Below, in pieces: positions 46,981-55,492 of a stretch of DNA of 64,000 nt. How positions within the stretch are numbered: the stretch's first letter is position 1; every line of letters begins with the position of its first letter. The stretch is from Aquicoccus porphyridii (GTDB taxonomy: Bacteria; Pseudomonadota; Alphaproteobacteria; Rhodobacterales; Rhodobacteraceae), in the NCBI RefSeq assembly GCF_008369105.1, contig NZ_VINQ01000005.1:1-64000 (forward strand), given 5' to 3'. The translations under genes were made by a program, and so were the position numbers. The notes under the pieces were generated by a model. That model searched no databases, was not told the DNA's origin, and was given only the letters and a program-made list of their open reading frames with translations.

Positions 46981-47217
46981 ATGTTTTCCATCGAACATGA
47001 ATTCGACTCGACCATCGTCACCCTCGTCGACCAGGGGCCCGCGCCCCTGCAAGAGGACGTGATCGTCAACGCCTTTGCCGAATGCGTTACGGTCGAACAA
47101 TACGACCCGCGCACCGACAGCACCTACAAGATCACCCTCTCGATGCAGCAGCTACGCGATCTCGGCGCGGCGCTCAACCTGCCCGAAGGGGTCTATACGC
47201 TTCCTCCCAGGAAGTGA
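46981..47217 (+). CDS. Conserved small protein of unknown function
   Basis: 78 aa (MFSIEHEFDSTIVTLVDQGP). The sequence is acidic, alpha/beta in appearance, with no membrane segment and no motif I recognise. GC-rich third positions and a sensible composition support coding. The start has no strong Shine-Dalgarno; the frame is open upstream but antisense to the M48 gene. Similar hypothetical proteins occur in Rhodobacterales as far as I recall. Converges with the DUF167 gene. Confidence 0.6.
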   Translation: MFSIEHEFDSTIVTLVDQGPAPLQEDVIVNAFAECVTVEQYDPRTDSTYKITLSMQQLRDLGAALNLPEGVYTLPPRK

Positions 47218-47233
47218 TGCGCGCGGCCCGGGC

Positions 47234-47488
47234 TCAATCAATGCGGAAAAGCTTGTCACGCGCCGCCTGACCGCGCAGCAGGACAAGCCGCGATTTTGCC
47301 ACACCCAACGCCTTGGCCAGCATCTTCTGCACGGCGGCATTGGCCTTGCCGCCCTCTGGGGCCACGGTGACATAGGCCCGGATCACCCCCGCGTCATGGG
47401 TGATCCGGTTGCGCGAAGCCTTCGGCGTGACCCGCACGGCGATTTCGGCGCCCGGACGGGCCAGGTGGGAAAGGTCGGGATCGGCCAT
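47234..47488 (-). CDS. DUF167 (YggU) family protein
   Basis: 84 aa. The family block IAVRVTPKASRNRI, followed by VIRAYVTVAPEGGKANAAV and LAKALGVAKSRLVLLRGQAARDK, is complete. YggU-like proteins are small, cytosolic alpha/beta proteins often next to YggT membrane genes; no yggT is visible here. Function unknown. It starts 104 nt from the divergent deacetylase gene. Confidence 0.93.
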   Translation of the reverse strand: MADPDLSHLARPGAEIAVRVTPKASRNRITHDAGVIRAYVTVAPEGGKANAAVQKMLAKALGVAKSRLVLLRGQAARDKLFRID

Positions 47489-47592
47489 GCACCCGGTTTA
47501 GGCGGACACCCCCGGCCGATCAACACCGCGTCGAGGTTGCAATTTCTCGCCACCCAAGCCCAAATCCCCCAAAGGATTCGGAAGGGACAGAT

Positions 47593-48699
47593 ATGACAAC
47601 CGGCTTTTTCTGGGATGAGAAATGTTTCTGGCACGGCGGCGGGGCCTATGCGCTCACCCTGCCCGTGGGCGATTTCGTGCAGCCCCTGGTCGCAGGCGGG
47701 CTGCCCGAACACCCCGAAACCAAGCGCCGCCTCAAGAACCTGATGGAGGTCACGGGCATCGTGAACGAGCTTGCGATGCAATCCGCCCCGCAGGCCACAT
47801 GGGGCGATCTGGCGCGTGTGCATCCCGAAAGCTTCCTCACGAAGTTCAAGGAAACCTCCGATGCGGGCGGCGGTGAGCTGGGCCTGCGCACCCCGTTCCT
47901 CAAGGGTGGGTTCGAAATTGCCGCGCTCTCGGCGGGCCTTGCCAAGGAGGCGCTGCGCCAGGTGCTCGACGGCGATCTCGACAATGCCTACGCGCTCTCG
48001 CGCCCGCCGGGGCATCACTGCCTGCCCGACTGGCCCAACGGCTTTTGCCTGCTCAACAACATCGCCATCGCGATCGAGGCCGCCATCGCCGCCGGTCAGG
48101 CCACCCGCTTTGCCGTGCTTGACTGGGACGTGCATCACGGCAACGGCACCGAGGCGATTTTCTATGACCGCGACGACGTGCTGACGATCTCGGTGCACGA
48201 GGAATACAACTACCCCACCGACACCGGCGATATCACCGATCGTGGCACCGGCGCGGGGACGGGTTACAACATGAACATCCCCCTGCCGCCCGGCGCAGGC
48301 CACAACACCTATCTCGAAGTGATGGATCGCCTCGTCCTGCCCAAGCTCGAGGCCTACCAGCCCGAGGTGATCATCGTCGCCTGCGGTTTTGACGCCTCGA
48401 CCTTCGATCCCATCGCCCACATGCTGTGCACACAGGAAACCTACCGCGCCATGACCGCGCGGGTCAGGGAACTGGCCGAGCGCGTCTGCGACGGCAAGCT
48501 GGTGATGGTCCACGAAGGCGGCTATTCCGAGGCTTATGTGCCGTTCTGCGGCCACGCGGTGATCGAGGAACTGTCCGGCTCGGCCCATGCCGCGCCCGAT
48601 CCGTTGGCGGCCACCGTTCTCAAACGCCAACCCAACGCCCGACAACAGGCGTTCTTCTCCGACCTGATCTCGGATTTCGAAAGTGAACTGATGGGCTGA
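47593..48699 (+). CDS. Class II HDAC-family amidohydrolase
   Basis: 368 aa. Intact catalytic set: RPPGHHC (His141-His142), VLDWDVHHGNG (Asp177, Asp179, His181), CGFDASTFDPI with the third zinc Asp, and EGGYSE. The WDEKCFWHGGGAYALTLPVG opening is typical of bacterial class II HDAC-like proteins (HdaH type), distinct from the acetylpolyamine type at 37359. Substrate may be acetyl-lysine, acetylpolyamine or another amide. Stands alone, with a GAAGGG Shine-Dalgarno. Confidence 0.92.
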   Translation: MTTGFFWDEKCFWHGGGAYALTLPVGDFVQPLVAGGLPEHPETKRRLKNLMEVTGIVNELAMQSAPQATWGDLARVHPESFLTKFKETSDAGGGELGLRTPFLKGGFEIAALSAGLAKEALRQVLDGDLDNAYALSRPPGHHCLPDWPNGFCLLNNIAIAIEAAIAAGQATRFAVLDWDVHHGNGTEAIFYDRDDVLTISVHEEYNYPTDTGDITDRGTGAGTGYNMNIPLPPGAGHNTYLEVMDRLVLPKLEAYQPEVIIVACGFDASTFDPIAHMLCTQETYRAMTARVRELAERVCDGKLVMVHEGGYSEAYVPFCGHAVIEELSGSAHAAPDPLAATVLKRQPNARQQAFFSDLISDFESELMG

Positions 48700-48701
48700 C
48701 G

Positions 48702-48729
48702 CCCCCGACACCCGGCCAAGCCCACCCCC
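48702..48729 (-). other. G-quadruplex motif on the minus strand
   Basis: C-tracts CCCCC, CCC, CCC and CCCCC with spacers of 4, 7 and 1 nt lie between the deacetylase and nitroreductase genes, so the minus strand carries four G-tracts. Looser than the two plus-strand motifs. Confidence 0.4.
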
Positions 48730-48772
48730 ACCGCCAGGCCCGGCATGCAGACAGACATGAAAGGACCCTCCC

Positions 48773-49351
48773 ATGCCTGCCCCCAACCCGGCCGCGCTCG
48801 ACTTCCTGCTGACCCGCCGCTCGCGCCCGGCGAAAACCCTCACCGGTCCCGCACCCACGCGCGACGAGATGACGCCATTGCTCACCGCCGCCGCGCGCAG
48901 CCCCGACCATGGCAAGCTCGAACCGTGGCGCTTCATCGTGATCGAGCGCCCTGCCATGGCGCGGCTCGCCGATCTGGCCGAAACCCGCGCCCGTGCCGAG
49001 GGGCAGTCGGACGAAGATGTCGCCAAAGCCCGGCAACAATTCGACCAGGGGCACCTTGCCGTCGCCGTGATCGAGATCCGCAAACCCTCGCCCAAGGTGC
49101 CTGCCATCGAGCAAAGCCATTCGGCGGGCGCGGTCTGCCTGGCCTTGCTCAACGCGGCCCTGGCGGCAGGTTGGGGGGCGAACTGGCTCACCGGCTTTGC
49201 CGCCCATGACCGCGGGTTCTGCCATGCCGGTCTCGGGCTTGGTGAAAACGAAAGCGTCGCGGGCTTCATCCATATCGCGACGGAAACCAGCGCCCCGCCC
49301 GAGCGCCCGCGCCCCGACATCAAGGCAATCACCACATGGCTTTCGGACTGA
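48773..49351 (+). CDS. Nitroreductase family protein (FMN-dependent)
   Basis: 192 aa (MPAPNPAALDFLLTRRSRPA). FMN-binding RRSRPAK and RSPDHGKLEPWRF near the N-terminus, SAGAVCLALLNAALAAGWGA in the middle and GFIHIATE near the end match the YdjA-like minimal nitroreductases. These reduce nitro, quinone or similar compounds with NAD(P)H; the physiological substrate is unknown. Overlaps the next gene by 16 nt, implying coupled expression. Confidence 0.9.
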   Translation: MPAPNPAALDFLLTRRSRPAKTLTGPAPTRDEMTPLLTAAARSPDHGKLEPWRFIVIERPAMARLADLAETRARAEGQSDEDVAKARQQFDQGHLAVAVIEIRKPSPKVPAIEQSHSAGAVCLALLNAALAAGWGANWLTGFAAHDRGFCHAGLGLGENESVAGFIHIATETSAPPERPRPDIKAITTWLSD

Positions 49352-50037
49352 TCCTGTCAAGCTTTGGCCGCGCGCTCGCGCAGATCGGCGACCGCCGATT
49401 TCGCCGGGTTCTGCTGATCGGTATCGCGCTGACGCTCGCGCTGCTCATCGCGGCCTATGCGGGGCTCTTGTGGCTGGTGGAACTGACCGTCGGCCCCGAT
49501 GGCTATTTCGACGTGCTGGGCCGGGTCGAATGGCTCGACGACCTGCTGTCATGGTCATCGCTGATCTTCATGCTCGTGCTGTCGGTCTTTCTCATGGTGC
49601 CGGTGGCCTCGGCCATCACCTCGATGTTCCTCGACGAGGTGGCACAGGCGGTCGAGGATCGGCATTACGCCCACCTGCCTCCTGTGCCCGGCCTCTCCTT
49701 TTACGAGGAATTGCGCGACACGATCAATTTCCTCGGCCTTCTGATCGGTGCGAACCTCCTGGCCTTCGTGCTCTACGCGATGTTTCCACCCGCCGCGGTC
49801 TTCATCTTCTGGGGGCTCAACGGTTATCTGCTCGGACGCGAATATTTTCAACTTGCCGCCATGCGCCACCTGGGCCGCGAAGGGGCACAGGCCCTGCGCA
49901 AACGCCATCGCGCGACGGTCTGGGCGGCGGGCGTGCTGATGGCCATGCCGCTCAGCCTGCCACTGGTCAATCTCTTCATCCCGATCCTTGGCGCGGCCAC
50001 CTTCACCCATATCTTTCACGGGCTGAAAGACCGATGA
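49336..50037 (+). CDS. EI24/CysZ-like membrane protein
   Basis: 233 aa with about four hydrophobic segments (LLIGIALTLALLIAAYAGLL, LIFMLVLSVFLMVPVASAI, FLGLLIGANLLAFVLYAMF, AGVLMAMPLSLPLVNLFIPI). Signature GREYFQLAAMRHL and LPLVNLFIPILGAATFTH are diagnostic of the EI24 (CysZ) family. E. coli CysZ imports sulfate, but alphaproteobacterial relatives lack a defined substrate. Start ATG 49336 overlaps the nitroreductase gene. Confidence 0.88.
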   Translation: MAFGLILSSFGRALAQIGDRRFRRVLLIGIALTLALLIAAYAGLLWLVELTVGPDGYFDVLGRVEWLDDLLSWSSLIFMLVLSVFLMVPVASAITSMFLDEVAQAVEDRHYAHLPPVPGLSFYEELRDTINFLGLLIGANLLAFVLYAMFPPAAVFIFWGLNGYLLGREYFQLAAMRHLGREGAQALRKRHRATVWAAGVLMAMPLSLPLVNLFIPILGAATFTHIFHGLKDR

Positions 50038-50048
50038 TCCGGCACGAA

Positions 50049-50333
50049 TCACTCGACCTGCGAAGGCGGCCCCATCCGATCGAACCAGTCCAGATCGCGC
50101 ACGGTGATCGTGCCGGTAATGATGATACCCGCGATGATCGCCCACAGCACGAATGCCACGAACGTGGTGATGATCGCCTTGCCCTTCAAATGATGCTCAT
50201 GCGGCGCACCCGCCTGGGTGCCACGCACGATCTGGCCCACGTCCCCTTGGGTCTTGAGCCGGATCGGGATGATCACCAGCAAAGTCAGAAACCACAGAAC
50301 CGCGTAAAGCACGAGCGCCGATGTGACACCCAT
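50049..50333 (-). CDS. DUF1467 family membrane protein
   Basis: 94 aa with two helices (VLYAVLWFLTLLVIIPI and IITTFVAFVLWAIIAGIII) and the conserved RTQGDVGxxxxGTxxGAP segment between them (here LKTQGDVGQIVRGTQAGAP). Its ATG shares one base with the stop of the epimerase gene. The pairing of DUF1467 with methylmalonyl-CoA epimerase is, in my recollection, common in alphaproteobacteria. Function unknown. Confidence 0.92.
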   Translation of the reverse strand: MGVTSALVLYAVLWFLTLLVIIPIRLKTQGDVGQIVRGTQAGAPHEHHLKGKAIITTFVAFVLWAIIAGIIITGTITVRDLDWFDRMGPPSQVE

Positions 50334-50737
50334 CAGACCTGCTCCAGCTCGACCAGCGTGCCCTGGAAATCCTTGGGATGCAGGAACAGCACCGGCTTGC
50401 CATGGGCGCCGATCTTGGGTTCGCCATCGCCCAGCACCCGCGCGCCCGACGCCTTCAGATGATCCCGCGCGGCGATGATATCCTCGACCTCGTAACAGAC
50501 ATGGTGAATACCACCCGACGGGTTCTTGTCGAGAAACCCCTGGATGGGCGAGTTTTCACCCAGGGGATACAGCAGCTCGATCTTGGTGTTGGGCAATTCG
50601 ATGAAGATCACCGTCACCCCGTGGTCAGGCTCGTCCTGCGGTGCACCCACCTTGGCGCCCAGCGCGCTGGCGTATTGCGCGGCGGCGGCATCGAGGTCGG
50701 GAACGGCAATGGCGACGTGATTCAAACGACCGATCAT
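50333..50737 (-). CDS. mce: Methylmalonyl-CoA epimerase
   Basis: 134 aa, a complete vicinal-oxygen-chelate fold protein (MIGRLNHVAIAVPDLDAAAA). Metal ligands: His7 in NHVAIAV, the Glu/Gln near IKLLYPLG-like IELLYPLGENSPI, His in GGIHHVCYEVED and the final Glu in GTLVELEQV. It converts (S)- to (R)-methylmalonyl-CoA for the B12-dependent mutase in propionyl-CoA assimilation and the ethylmalonyl-CoA pathway. Overlaps the DUF1467 gene by one base. Confidence 0.94.
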   Translation of the reverse strand: MIGRLNHVAIAVPDLDAAAAQYASALGAKVGAPQDEPDHGVTVIFIELPNTKIELLYPLGENSPIQGFLDKNPSGGIHHVCYEVEDIIAARDHLKASGARVLGDGEPKIGAHGKPVLFLHPKDFQGTLVELEQV

Positions 50738-50900
50738 CGGGCAGTCTCCTTGCTGGGGGCGGCGGGGCCGGTTTGACAGATCTTATGGGCGTGGTGGCCC
50801 CGTCGTGCAAGCACCTTGCGGATTTTGTCGCAGCTTTAACCTTGCGTTAGGCAAGACCGCGCCATGCTCGACCCATCCCCGCTGCCAAAGGAGACCCGAC

Positions 50901-51620
50901 ATGGATGACATCGACCGCTTCGCGCTGCACCGCCACTTGCCCACCTCCACCCGGCCATTGCTCGGCCTCACCATCCTCGTGATCGAGGACAGCCGCTTTG
51001 CCTGCGAGGCGATGCGCCTTTTGTGCCTGCGCTCGGGCGCCCGGATTCGGCGCGCCGATTGCCTGGCCTCCGCCCGCCGCCACCTTCAGGTCTATCGCCC
51101 CTCGGTCATCATCGTCGATCTGGGCCTGCCCGACGGGTCCGGGCTCGACCTCATCGAAGAGCTCGACCGCCTCACGCCCCGCATCGGTATCATCCTCGCG
51201 ACCAGCGGCGATGACGGGGCAGAGGCCCAGGCCATGGCCGCCGGGGCAGACGGCTTCCTGGCCAAGCCGGTAACACGGATCGCCAACTTTCAGTCGATGA
51301 TCCTCGCCCGGATGCCCGCCGACCGGCAACCCGTCGGCCCCCGCCTCCTGACCGAGGACGAGGTGCGGCCCGACGCCCTCGCCTATCGCGACGATATGGC
51401 CCACGCCGCCGACCTTCTGGGCGAGGATCAGGACGAACGCACGCTCGATTACGTGGCACAGTTCATCGGCGGCGTGGCGCACAGCGCCGAGGACAATCAA
51501 CTGGAACGGGCGGCCGTCGCGCTGGCCGAAACCCGCCGCCTCGGCGCCCCGACCCGCGCCGATACCGCGCGCCTGGCCGGCCTGGTTCAGACCCGGCTCG
51601 GCGAACGCATCGCGATGTAG
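50901..51620 (+). CDS. Response regulator with receiver domain and uncharacterised C-terminus
   Basis: 239 aa from ATG 50901 (MDDIDRFALHRHLPTSTRPL), with AAAGGAG upstream. Residues ~20-145 are a receiver: LVIEDSRFACEAM, phospho-acceptor Asp in VIIVDLGLPDGSG, and FLAKPVTR with the conserved Lys. The C-terminal ~90 residues are helical with no DNA-binding motif; the segment DYVAQFIGGVAHSAEDNQLERA suggests an HPt-like or partner-binding helix bundle, although no canonical phospho-His motif is certain. No sensor kinase is adjacent. Confidence 0.85.
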   Translation: MDDIDRFALHRHLPTSTRPLLGLTILVIEDSRFACEAMRLLCLRSGARIRRADCLASARRHLQVYRPSVIIVDLGLPDGSGLDLIEELDRLTPRIGIILATSGDDGAEAQAMAAGADGFLAKPVTRIANFQSMILARMPADRQPVGPRLLTEDEVRPDALAYRDDMAHAADLLGEDQDERTLDYVAQFIGGVAHSAEDNQLERAAVALAETRRLGAPTRADTARLAGLVQTRLGERIAM

Positions 51621-51749
51621 CGCTCGGTCATCAACTGCGGCCTCGTGCGGGGCGTACCGGTGAAACCCGGTCGCACCCCCACGCTCTGCGAAATCAACGT
51701 CGAGGCGTCCCGCCGGGATCATTCGGCCCGTTGCCACGCATACGGACCG

Positions 51750-52646
51750 TCAGGTAAGCATCGGCGCCAGCCCCGCAGCCAGCCGATCCCAGACATGGCG
51801 CAAGCGCGGCACTTGCCGCAATTGCCGGTGCGCGGCCAACCAGACAGGCAGGCCGGGAATGGCGATCCCGATGTCGATCTCCTCGACCGCCGGATCGGCC
51901 TGCCCGATATGGCGCTGGCCAAAACCGATGCCGCACCCGGCGCGCAGCAATTCCCAATAGGTCACCTGGTTGTCACAGCGTGTCGCGAACATGCTGCGGG
52001 TCAGGTCAAAGCCCGCCGCCGCCATGCCCCGCAATATCAACTCGCTACGGTCATACCCCACCAGATCATGCCGCAGCAGCGCCTCGGGCGTATCCGGCCG
52101 CCCGCGCCGTTCCAGATAGCTGCGCGCCGCGAATATTCCGATCTCCAATTCGCCCAGCCGACGCGCCACCACGTCAAGCTGATCGGGCCGATACATCCGC
52201 ACCGCGATATCGGCCTCACGAAACAACAGGTTTTCAGCACGATCCGACGGCACAAGCTCGATCTCGATTTCCGGTCGCTCGGCCCGGACATCCGCGATGA
52301 TCGGCGGCAGGATGTGATGCGCCACCATCTCCGACGCGGTGATGCGCACCACTCCGGCCATCCCCGCATCATGCCCCGCCGCATAAAGCGCCACATCGCG
52401 CATCGCCGCCCGCATCGCCCGCGCATACGGCAAAAGAGCCGCCCCGTCCCCCGTAAGGTCAAGCCCCCGCGGCTGGCGCTTGAAAAGGGCCAGGCCCGTG
52501 CGTTCCTCCACCTCCCGGATCTGGCGCCCCAGCGTCGGTTGGCTCACCCCCAGCACCCGGGCCGCCCCGCTGAGCGAGCCCGCTTCGGCCACCGCCAAAA
52601 AGGCTTGCATCAGTGACCAGTCGATATCCAGAACGGACTTATCCAT
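51750..52646 (-). CDS. LysR-family transcriptional regulator
   Basis: 298 aa. N-terminal helix-turn-helix LMQAFLAVAEAGSLSGAARV followed by LGVSQPTLGRQIREVEERTG; the C-terminal effector domain (~95-290) is a periplasmic-binding-type fold. Start ATG 52646 lies inside a small palindrome. It is divergent from the NAD-dependent epimerase-like gene at 52743, the usual arrangement of a LysR protein and its target. Inducer unknown. Confidence 0.94.
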   Translation of the reverse strand: MDKSVLDIDWSLMQAFLAVAEAGSLSGAARVLGVSQPTLGRQIREVEERTGLALFKRQPRGLDLTGDGAALLPYARAMRAAMRDVALYAAGHDAGMAGVVRITASEMVAHHILPPIIADVRAERPEIEIELVPSDRAENLLFREADIAVRMYRPDQLDVVARRLGELEIGIFAARSYLERRGRPDTPEALLRHDLVGYDRSELILRGMAAAGFDLTRSMFATRCDNQVTYWELLRAGCGIGFGQRHIGQADPAVEEIDIGIAIPGLPVWLAAHRQLRQVPRLRHVWDRLAAGLAPMLT

Positions 52647-52658
52647 TCAATGATGAAT
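52645..52658. promoter_or_regulatory. Small palindrome in the LysR/epimerase gap
   Basis: ATTCA atga TGAAT overlaps the LysR start codon. It could be an autoregulatory site, but the arms are only 5 bp and LysR T-N11-A boxes are not uniquely placed. Confidence 0.35.
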
Positions 52659-52742
52659 ATCACATGGTCAGATTCTGGCAATTCCCATTCACCAAAGGAT
52701 AGATAAATTCCCCCCGAACCACGCAATCACAGGAGATGCACA

Positions 52743-53606
52743 ATGCCGGGAACAGCTCTCATCCTCGGCGGCTCGGGTCGCTTCGGACGCCATGCCACAG
52801 GCGCCTTTCAGGCCGCTGGCTGGACCACCCGCCAGTTCAACCGCAAGACCGACGATCTCGACCGTGCCGCCCAAGGCGTCGATGTGATCGTCGCCGCCTG
52901 GAACCCGAGCTATGAACATTGGGCCGACACGGTTCCCACCCTCCATGCCCGCATCCGCAAGGCCGCGCTGGCCAATGATGCCACGGTGATCCTTCCGGGC
53001 AATGTCTATGTCTTCGGCCCCGACACCCCCGCGCCCTGGGGGGCCGACACGCCCCACCGTGCCGAAAACCCGCTGGGGCGCATACGTCGCGACATGGAAA
53101 CCGCCTATCGCCGCGACGGCGTGCGCACGATCCTGCTGCGCGCGGGCGATTTCATCGACACGACCGCGTCGGGCAACTGGCTCGACCGGATGATGCTGCC
53201 CACGGTGCCCAAGGGCGCGCTCACATATCCCGGGCGCACCGACATTCCCCACGCCTGGGCCTATCTTCCCGATCTCACCCGCGCCGCCGTGGCACTGGCC
53301 GAAAAGCGCGCCACCCTCACCCGGTTCGAGGATGTGCCGTTCCCCGGATATACCCTCACGGGCGATGAGATGGCCGCGATCCTTACACGGGTCCGCCGGC
53401 GCGAGATCCGCGTAAAGCCGATGAAATGGTGGCCGCTGCGCCTTGCCCAGCCCGTCATGCCCGTGGTCAAGCACCTCTTCGAAATGCGTTATCTCTGGGA
53501 CACTCCGCACAGCCTCGAGGGCGGCAAATTCGCGACCCTCCTGCCCGATTTCACCGCCACCCCGCCCGAGACCGCCTTTTCAGAACTCCAGATCGACCCA
53601 GACTAG
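52743..53606 (+). CDS. NAD-dependent epimerase/dehydratase-like (extended SDR) protein
   Basis: 287 aa. Atypical/extended SDR: nucleotide-binding ILGGSGRFGRHA at the N-terminus, a GNVYVFGP segment (Tyr-containing) in the middle and ILLRAGDFIDTT after it. It lacks a standard YxxxK, as do NmrA-like and related redox-sensor SDRs. Expected to bind NAD(P). Divergent from the LysR regulator. Its last 27 nt overlap the end of the nuclease gene on the other strand. Confidence 0.85.
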   Translation: MPGTALILGGSGRFGRHATGAFQAAGWTTRQFNRKTDDLDRAAQGVDVIVAAWNPSYEHWADTVPTLHARIRKAALANDATVILPGNVYVFGPDTPAPWGADTPHRAENPLGRIRRDMETAYRRDGVRTILLRAGDFIDTTASGNWLDRMMLPTVPKGALTYPGRTDIPHAWAYLPDLTRAAVALAEKRATLTRFEDVPFPGYTLTGDEMAAILTRVRRREIRVKPMKWWPLRLAQPVMPVVKHLFEMRYLWDTPHSLEGGKFATLLPDFTATPPETAFSELQIDPD

Positions 53607-54644
53607 CCGGTGACGGCTCGCCCGCTGCGCCAGATCGTGACCGTCCTCCCCCGGCGCGGGCCAGAACACCCCCGCGCCGCGCAGCCGGAAATCCGCCGAG
53701 GGCAACACGTAATCGACCCGCAGGTTGCCCGGATCGGGCCCCGGCCAGTCCACCGTGTCCAGCGCCGGATTGCCCTCGTGCTCCGGGTCGGCCTCGGCCG
53801 GCGCACCGGGGCTTTTCGGCAACGGGTCCTGCAACCGCGCATCGCCCAAAAGCCCCCGGATCGCCACCTTGATCCCGTCTCCATCGACCGGGTCGAGATT
53901 GGCATCGCCAAGGATGATGAACCGCCCCTCGGTCGCCTGGCCGAAATCGCCATTCATCCAGTGCCGCCACAGCATGATCTCGTCATGATTGCGCCTGCCG
54001 TTGCGATCCTCGGGCCCGTCGAAAACCGACGGCGTCGCGTGGAATGCCGCCAGTGTCACCCGCCCCTCCGGCGTCTCGACCGGCAGGACCCAATGGGCGA
54101 CCGAGGACAGCCTCTGCACCGCCTTCGCCTCGTCCGAGGGATAGGGCCGCCCCCCCACCTCGGGATAAATTGCCCAAGGCTGCGCGCCCCAGATCAGCCC
54201 GCTCAGGTCCGTCACCTCGCCAATGGGCCAGCGTGACAGCACCGCCATCCCACCTTCGCCCGCGAAACGGCCAAAGCCTTGCGCATCGCCCGGGCCGCCC
54301 CGGCGCCCGTCTCCGTCAAGGTCGAGATCGGTTGCCATCCCGCTGTTGGGCCGCTTGGTGAACGCATGGTCGAACCGATGCCCGGCCGCCGCAATCCGCG
54401 CGTTCAGCGCCCCGAGGGCGCGGGCCTCGAAATCAAAGTCGATATCCAGAAGGAGCAGAATGTCCGGCCGCACCCGCGCGATGACCTCTGCCACCGCCTC
54501 GGACTGATCGTTCCCTTTCAGGATGTCACGCAACAAAAGCCCCGGCCCCTTGCGCGACAGGTCCGCATGGTAGGTCGCAACCCGAAACGTATCCGCCGCG
54601 ACCCCCGAGGCAACCAGCCAAAACCCGACGATCCACCCGATCAG
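53580..54644 (-). CDS. Exported endonuclease/exonuclease/phosphatase (EEP) family protein
   Basis: Stop at 53580. The 3' part is firm: EEP metal-dependent hydrolase motifs RPDILLLLDIDFD, LILGDANLDPVDGDG-like IILGDANLDPVDGDG and HRLVWVDLEF. The start is uncertain. A signal peptide RLIGWIVGFWLVASGVAADT begins about residue 1 if translation starts at CTG 54644, which overlaps the upstream stop (CTGA); the only upstream ATGs (54779 and 54761) would put ~40 charged residues in front of it and overlap the previous gene. Substrate could be DNA, RNA or a phosphodiester. Confidence 0.78.
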   Translation of the reverse strand: MIGWIVGFWLVASGVAADTFRVATYHADLSRKGPGLLLRDILKGNDQSEAVAEVIARVRPDILLLLDIDFDFEARALGALNARIAAAGHRFDHAFTKRPNSGMATDLDLDGDGRRGGPGDAQGFGRFAGEGGMAVLSRWPIGEVTDLSGLIWGAQPWAIYPEVGGRPYPSDEAKAVQRLSSVAHWVLPVETPEGRVTLAAFHATPSVFDGPEDRNGRRNHDEIMLWRHWMNGDFGQATEGRFIILGDANLDPVDGDGIKVAIRGLLGDARLQDPLPKSPGAPAEADPEHEGNPALDTVDWPGPDPGNLRVDYVLPSADFRLRGAGVFWPAPGEDGHDLAQRASRHRLVWVDLEF

Positions 54645-55492
54645 GCGGTGCGCATCCGCTTTTCCTCGGCTTCTGCCTGCGCCTTTGCATAGGCGCGGGC
54701 ACGCTTTTCCTCGATCAGGTCGGCCACGCGACTCATCGCGATGCCGCGCATGATCATGCATGCAGGAAGAAAGGCCCATGCGCTCATCGTCCAGATCAGG
54801 GTTTGCGGACTCTCCAACGTGATCGGATCAATCAGGCTGGCCGCCGCCTTGATAATCGCCGGGATCAAGAATGGCAGCAAAATCCCTAACACAATGTTAA
54901 GACCGGCATCGCGTTTGAGCCGGTGCAGCACGTCTCCGCCCCCGGTGGGGTCGAACATCGGCAGGTTGACCCAGACATTGAACGCCCCCCGGCGCGTGGG
55001 CCAGCCGAACAGGCGCACAAGACTCACGAAGATGAACAGCATCAGGATCGACATCATGTAGGAAACCCCCGCCGCCGTCCTCACCAACGACACCACCGAT
55101 GCGTCGGCCCCGGTCGGAAGCATCAGCACCACCAACCGCACGGGCGAATAAGGAAAGTCTATCGCGTTGCCCAGATGCGTGCCCAACCGGGTGGCCAACA
55201 GCCCGAAATCCGTGGGCACCGTCGCGCTGGCGCAGATCAGCGAGAGGAGAAGAACCGTCAGGAACAGCGCGCCGAACCGCAGCCGATTGAAGGGCGACGC
55301 GAAACGGAACTCGATCATGCTGGGATATTCGCTGAAATACTCGACGAAGGTCATCAGGAAGGCGAGAATGGCCACGAGGACGACAATCTGCGTCGTATCC
55401 GAGCTGACATCGCGCAAGATGAGCGACGGCATCGAGATCGTCAATGCCATAAGCGCCGCGCGCAAGAGCGCACTTGTCACTCGGGATATCAC
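54641..55492 (-). CDS. Multi-pass membrane protein of unknown function
   Basis: 283 aa from GTG 55492 (after GGAATGGGGCA). About six hydrophobic segments, e.g. IVVLVAILAFLMTFV, LRFGALFLTVLLLSLICASA, MMSILMLFIFVSLVRLFG, GILLPFLIPAIIKAAASLI. C-terminal 35 residues are a charged Ala/Glu/Arg helix (EEKRARAYAKAQAEAEEKRM). No transporter or enzyme motif seen. Its stop overlaps the possible CTG start of the nuclease gene, so both are likely co-expressed. Function unknown. Confidence 0.7.
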   Translation of the reverse strand: MISRVTSALLRAALMALTISMPSLILRDVSSDTTQIVVLVAILAFLMTFVEYFSEYPSMIEFRFASPFNRLRFGALFLTVLLLSLICASATVPTDFGLLATRLGTHLGNAIDFPYSPVRLVVLMLPTGADASVVSLVRTAAGVSYMMSILMLFIFVSLVRLFGWPTRRGAFNVWVNLPMFDPTGGGDVLHRLKRDAGLNIVLGILLPFLIPAIIKAAASLIDPITLESPQTLIWTMSAWAFLPACMIMRGIAMSRVADLIEEKRARAYAKAQAEAEEKRMRTA

